Below are positions 61,615 to 64,000 of a stretch of DNA of 64,000 nucleotides, in pieces; position 1 is the stretch's first letter; each line of letters opens with the position of its first letter. The notes under the pieces are model-generated. The model did not search any database. It was not told the origin of the DNA and saw nothing but the letters and a program-made list of their open reading frames with translations. A program made the position numbers and the translations under genes. Source of the stretch: Sporosarcina sp. (lineage in GTDB: Bacteria; Bacillota; Bacilli; Bacillales_A; Planococcaceae). Location of the stretch: the NCBI GenBank assembly GCA_029263895.1, contig JARIDO010000011.1, positions 101,921 through 165,920 on the forward strand, written 5' to 3'.

Positions 61615-63756
61615 CTACACCTTCTCTAAGAGCATTTTACTTAGCACAAATCCAATATCAAGTCGCTTTTCACTACTCCCAAATTGTATTGTTACCTCTT
61701 CATTCTCAGTTTTAGTAATTAAACCTATCCCGAACACCCGATGTTTCACTTCAGTTCCAACTTCTATTTCTTTTTTACTTGAAATGGCATTTGGATTATA
61801 CGGAACGTCCGCTTGTGGCATATAAATTTTTTTCCCACTTTCTTCACGTTGTGATGGCTTGAGCAGTAGGCCGCGAACCTCATTCACAAATTTAGAATCA
61901 TTACACTCTTTATGATCCACTTTACGGTAAGACAGTAATTCCAGTTTCTTTTTTGCACGCGTCATCGCTACATAAAACAAACGTCGCGATTCCTCAAGTT
62001 CTCCTGTTTCCAAATCATCTTTTGATGGAATGATCCCGTTCACTAAATCAATCATGAAGACACGCTTAAATTCCAATCCTTTTGCACTATGGAAAGTGGA
62101 CAATGTTACTGCATTTTCAAATGGCTTATATTTTGCTTTCTGAACTACCGATTCAAGTTCCTTTAAACGATTTGCAAATTCAATCATTGTCCGTAAAGGG
62201 GTTGCGATTCCTTCAAGCGTATCCATTATTTCCATTAGATGATCAATGCGATAGCCAAATTTCTCCGCACGGCTTTTGAGAGCTTCTTCATATTCTAATT
62301 CATAGCGAATAATGCGAATCACTTGTGCTGGACGCATATCCTGCAACTTCTGATAAACTTCCTTATATTGCTCAAGTTTCACTTTTTGACTGGATTTAAG
62401 ATCCACTGAATCGATGAATGCGTCAAATACATTCCCATTTGTCTCTGTATTTTCAAAACTAGTGAGCATATTGCGGGATATGAACACATTCATCTTCATG
62501 CAAACTTTCGCAAAAACGTCTTTCCTTTCCGTATTAAAACTTAGCCGCATGAAGTTTAAAATATCATCAACAACCCAATGAGAAAAGAACTTATCATCTG
62601 CATCTTTCATGTAAAAAGGAATACCACGCCTATGTAATTCACTTACAAACATCGTCGAGGAAGAATTATTACGGAATAAGATTGCTATATCTTTCAAGTT
62701 CTTTTCGCTCTGTAATTCATATGTGACATAATCTAATTGCTTCTTTTTCTCTTCAAATTGTTTTATCTGAATCTCTTCAGACTGCTCATTTTCTGTATAC
62801 ATTTCCTTGTTATAACGTTTTTTGTTCTTTTTAATAAATAGCGATGTCGTTTCTACGATTTCTTTTGAAGAACGATAATTTCGTTCCATCATAAGAATAT
62901 GTGCGTCCGGATAGACACTTTTAAAATCGAGAAGATAATCAGGTTCAGCACCTCGCCATGTATAAATCGATTGGTCATCATCCGCCACGACACATAAATT
63001 CCCATGATGAGCAACTAAATGTTCTACAATTTTGTGTTGAACTAAAGATGTATCCTGACTTTCATCAGTTAGCATATAATCATTTTGATTTCTAAAGTGA
63101 TTCGCTAGTGTTTCATCGGTTCTTAACGCTTGCTCTGCAATGGTTAACATATCATCAAAATCTAGCAATATATGACGACTATTCCGAGTTTTATATTGTT
63201 CATACTTAAGTGCTATCTGACCAGCTTCTCTAAAAGGTTCATCGAGTTCTAGCCATTTTGAAAGTGGAATCATTCGATTTTTATGTACACTAATAAATGT
63301 CGTGAGTGCGCTTAGCATATCTTCTGTACAGTCATCATGTAAAACGTCTCTATAAATTTTTTTCAATAAAAATGATTTATTGACCTTTATTCCCTTACCG
63401 CCTTCAATAAGTTCATACGTTGTATCCGTTTTAGACAAATACGTTCGGGCAATTTTGAATGCCAAACTATGAATTGTAGAAAAGTCTACAACGGGTGTTG
63501 ACGGAAAAAAATGCTTAAATCGTTCAGTCATATCAAGTGCTGATGCCTTACTAAAAGTAATTGCTTTAATACGATTAGGCTGGACACCCTTTTCTTCGAT
63601 TAAATAGCCAATCCGCATAATAATAGTTGTTGTTTTCCCTGAACCAGGACATGCCAATAATAATAACGGACCTTCCGTTTTTAATACGGCATTTTTTTGA
63701 ACTTCATTTAATTCAATCGCAAACTGATCTTTTTTTCGTTCAAAAAAGTCATACAT
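61615..63756 (-). CDS. UvrD/Rep-family DNA helicase (YjcD-like)
   Basis: A 713-residue superfamily 1 helicase with motif I ACPGSGKTT, motif Ia TFSKAS, II LTDESQD, III DDDQSIYTWRGA, IV MERNYRSS, V LSTFHSAKGLEF and VI LFYVAMTRAKK. It is similar in size to PcrA but diverges (DESQ, not DEFQ/DEYQ) and ends in a small SH3-like domain (GTEVKHRVFGIG) that in PcrA contacts RNA polymerase. It resembles B. subtilis YjcD. Probably involved in repair or transcription-coupled functions. Confidence 0.9.
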   Translation of the reverse strand: MYDFFERKKDQFAIELNEVQKNAVLKTEGPLLLLACPGSGKTTTIIMRIGYLIEEKGVQPNRIKAITFSKASALDMTERFKHFFPSTPVVDFSTIHSLAFKIARTYLSKTDTTYELIEGGKGIKVNKSFLLKKIYRDVLHDDCTEDMLSALTTFISVHKNRMIPLSKWLELDEPFREAGQIALKYEQYKTRNSRHILLDFDDMLTIAEQALRTDETLANHFRNQNDYMLTDESQDTSLVQHKIVEHLVAHHGNLCVVADDDQSIYTWRGAEPDYLLDFKSVYPDAHILMMERNYRSSKEIVETTSLFIKKNKKRYNKEMYTENEQSEEIQIKQFEEKKKQLDYVTYELQSEKNLKDIAILFRNNSSSTMFVSELHRRGIPFYMKDADDKFFSHWVVDDILNFMRLSFNTERKDVFAKVCMKMNVFISRNMLTSFENTETNGNVFDAFIDSVDLKSSQKVKLEQYKEVYQKLQDMRPAQVIRIIRYELEYEEALKSRAEKFGYRIDHLMEIMDTLEGIATPLRTMIEFANRLKELESVVQKAKYKPFENAVTLSTFHSAKGLEFKRVFMIDLVNGIIPSKDDLETGELEESRRLFYVAMTRAKKKLELLSYRKVDHKECNDSKFVNEVRGLLLKPSQREESGKKIYMPQADVPYNPNAISSKKEIEVGTEVKHRVFGIGLITKTENEEVTIQFGSSEKRLDIGFVLSKMLLEKV

Positions 63757-63925
63757 ACTAACGATACTCCTTCTTCTTACTATGTATTCAATTTACCATA
63801 CGAACGAACATTTGTAGAGATTAGGCACCTGAGAAACTGGTTCTAAGTCAAATGTTGGGGTGATTTGATTTACACGTCACCCTTCTTTATATACAACCTT
63901 AAAAGTAATGTTGATTTACGTTTCA

Positions 63926-63981
63926 GTCGAACGCTTTCCGCGGGCACGGCCTCAGCCAATCGAACAAGGAAGTGTTCGATT
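63926..63981. repeat. Dispersed repeat with GC-rich core and hairpin, at right end
   Basis: GTCGAACGCTTTCCGCGGGC is followed by GGCCTCAGCC and by an inverted repeat AATCGAACA (63958-63966)/TGTTCGATT (63973-63981). It is much richer in G+C than the flanks. From memory, CTTTCCGCGGGC-type repeats recur across Bacillales genomes. It may continue past the window. 63757-63925 has no gene. Confidence 0.5.
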
Positions 63982-64000
63982 TGCCGTATTTCTGTGCACT

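Overview
The window is AT-rich, densely packed Gram-positive DNA with strong AAGGAGG-type ribosome binding sites, frequent TTG/GTG starts, T-box leaders, and probable CodY, ArgR/AhrC and FapR sites. The gene set (YitT, YugN, YvlD, DUF948, LCP and type III PKS/methyltransferase families, RsbQ, CrcB pair, YjcD-like helicase) points to Bacillales, most likely a Planococcaceae member such as a Sporosarcina-like organism. The genus is inference. No rRNA, tRNA, prophage, insertion sequence or CRISPR array was seen.

Layout. 1-5.0 kb: cut-off FAD dehydrogenase, thioredoxin-like protein, GNAT, M23 peptidase, DbpA-type helicase. 5.1-11 kb: HEYGH/TPR membrane protein, then a T-box-controlled class V aminotransferase-serA operon, a MITE-like element and a HAD hydrolase. 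11-15.4 kb: large catalase with a C-terminal amidotransferase-like domain, ilvE, DUF421 protein. 15.4-20 kb: branched-chain amino acid ABC transporter livJHMGF. 20-27 kb: enolase-superfamily epimerase overlapping a GNAT, YitT, SLC13 permease, small-subunit catalase. 27-29 kb: RsbQ-like hydrolase (frameshifted) next to a PAS-GGDEF diguanylate cyclase. 29-34.9 kb: YdjM-like membrane protein, selD-mnmH, DinB, YugN, GTPase-YvlD. 35-37.1 kb: four DUF948-like genes, two of them converging on a perfect palindrome. 37.2-40.6 kb: soluble PAS chemoreceptor, second YitT, two small lipoproteins. 40.8-45 kb: argCJBD. 45.2-49.6 kb: fabI, an ECF sigma/anti-sigma operon, argH. 49.7-56.4 kb: frameshifted NUDIX, CDF transporter, LCP protein, XRE-DUF1232 regulator, hypothetical plus Trm11-like methyltransferase, a 20-21-nt phased repeat array, small ORF, YqxD, cupin. 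56.6-64 kb: type III PKS and its methyltransferase, T-box-controlled NhaC transporter, nuclease, paired CrcB fluoride channels, UvrD-like helicase, and the start of a dispersed repeat.

How it fits together. Amino-acid metabolism dominates: serine, branched-chain and arginine genes plus a probable tyrosine transporter, with T-box and ARG-box candidates upstream of several. Signalling is the most unusual part. The RsbQ-type hydrolase that partners PAS-PP2C (RsbP) in Bacillus subtilis is here followed by PAS-GGDEF, suggesting an energy/metabolite-to-c-di-GMP route, although the hydrolase frame is broken by one base. Other points of interest are the DUF948 cluster with its shared palindrome, the phased repeat array, a probable ATA start codon behind a strong ribosome binding site, and a leader with promoter, short ORF and terminator in front of a CDF exporter.
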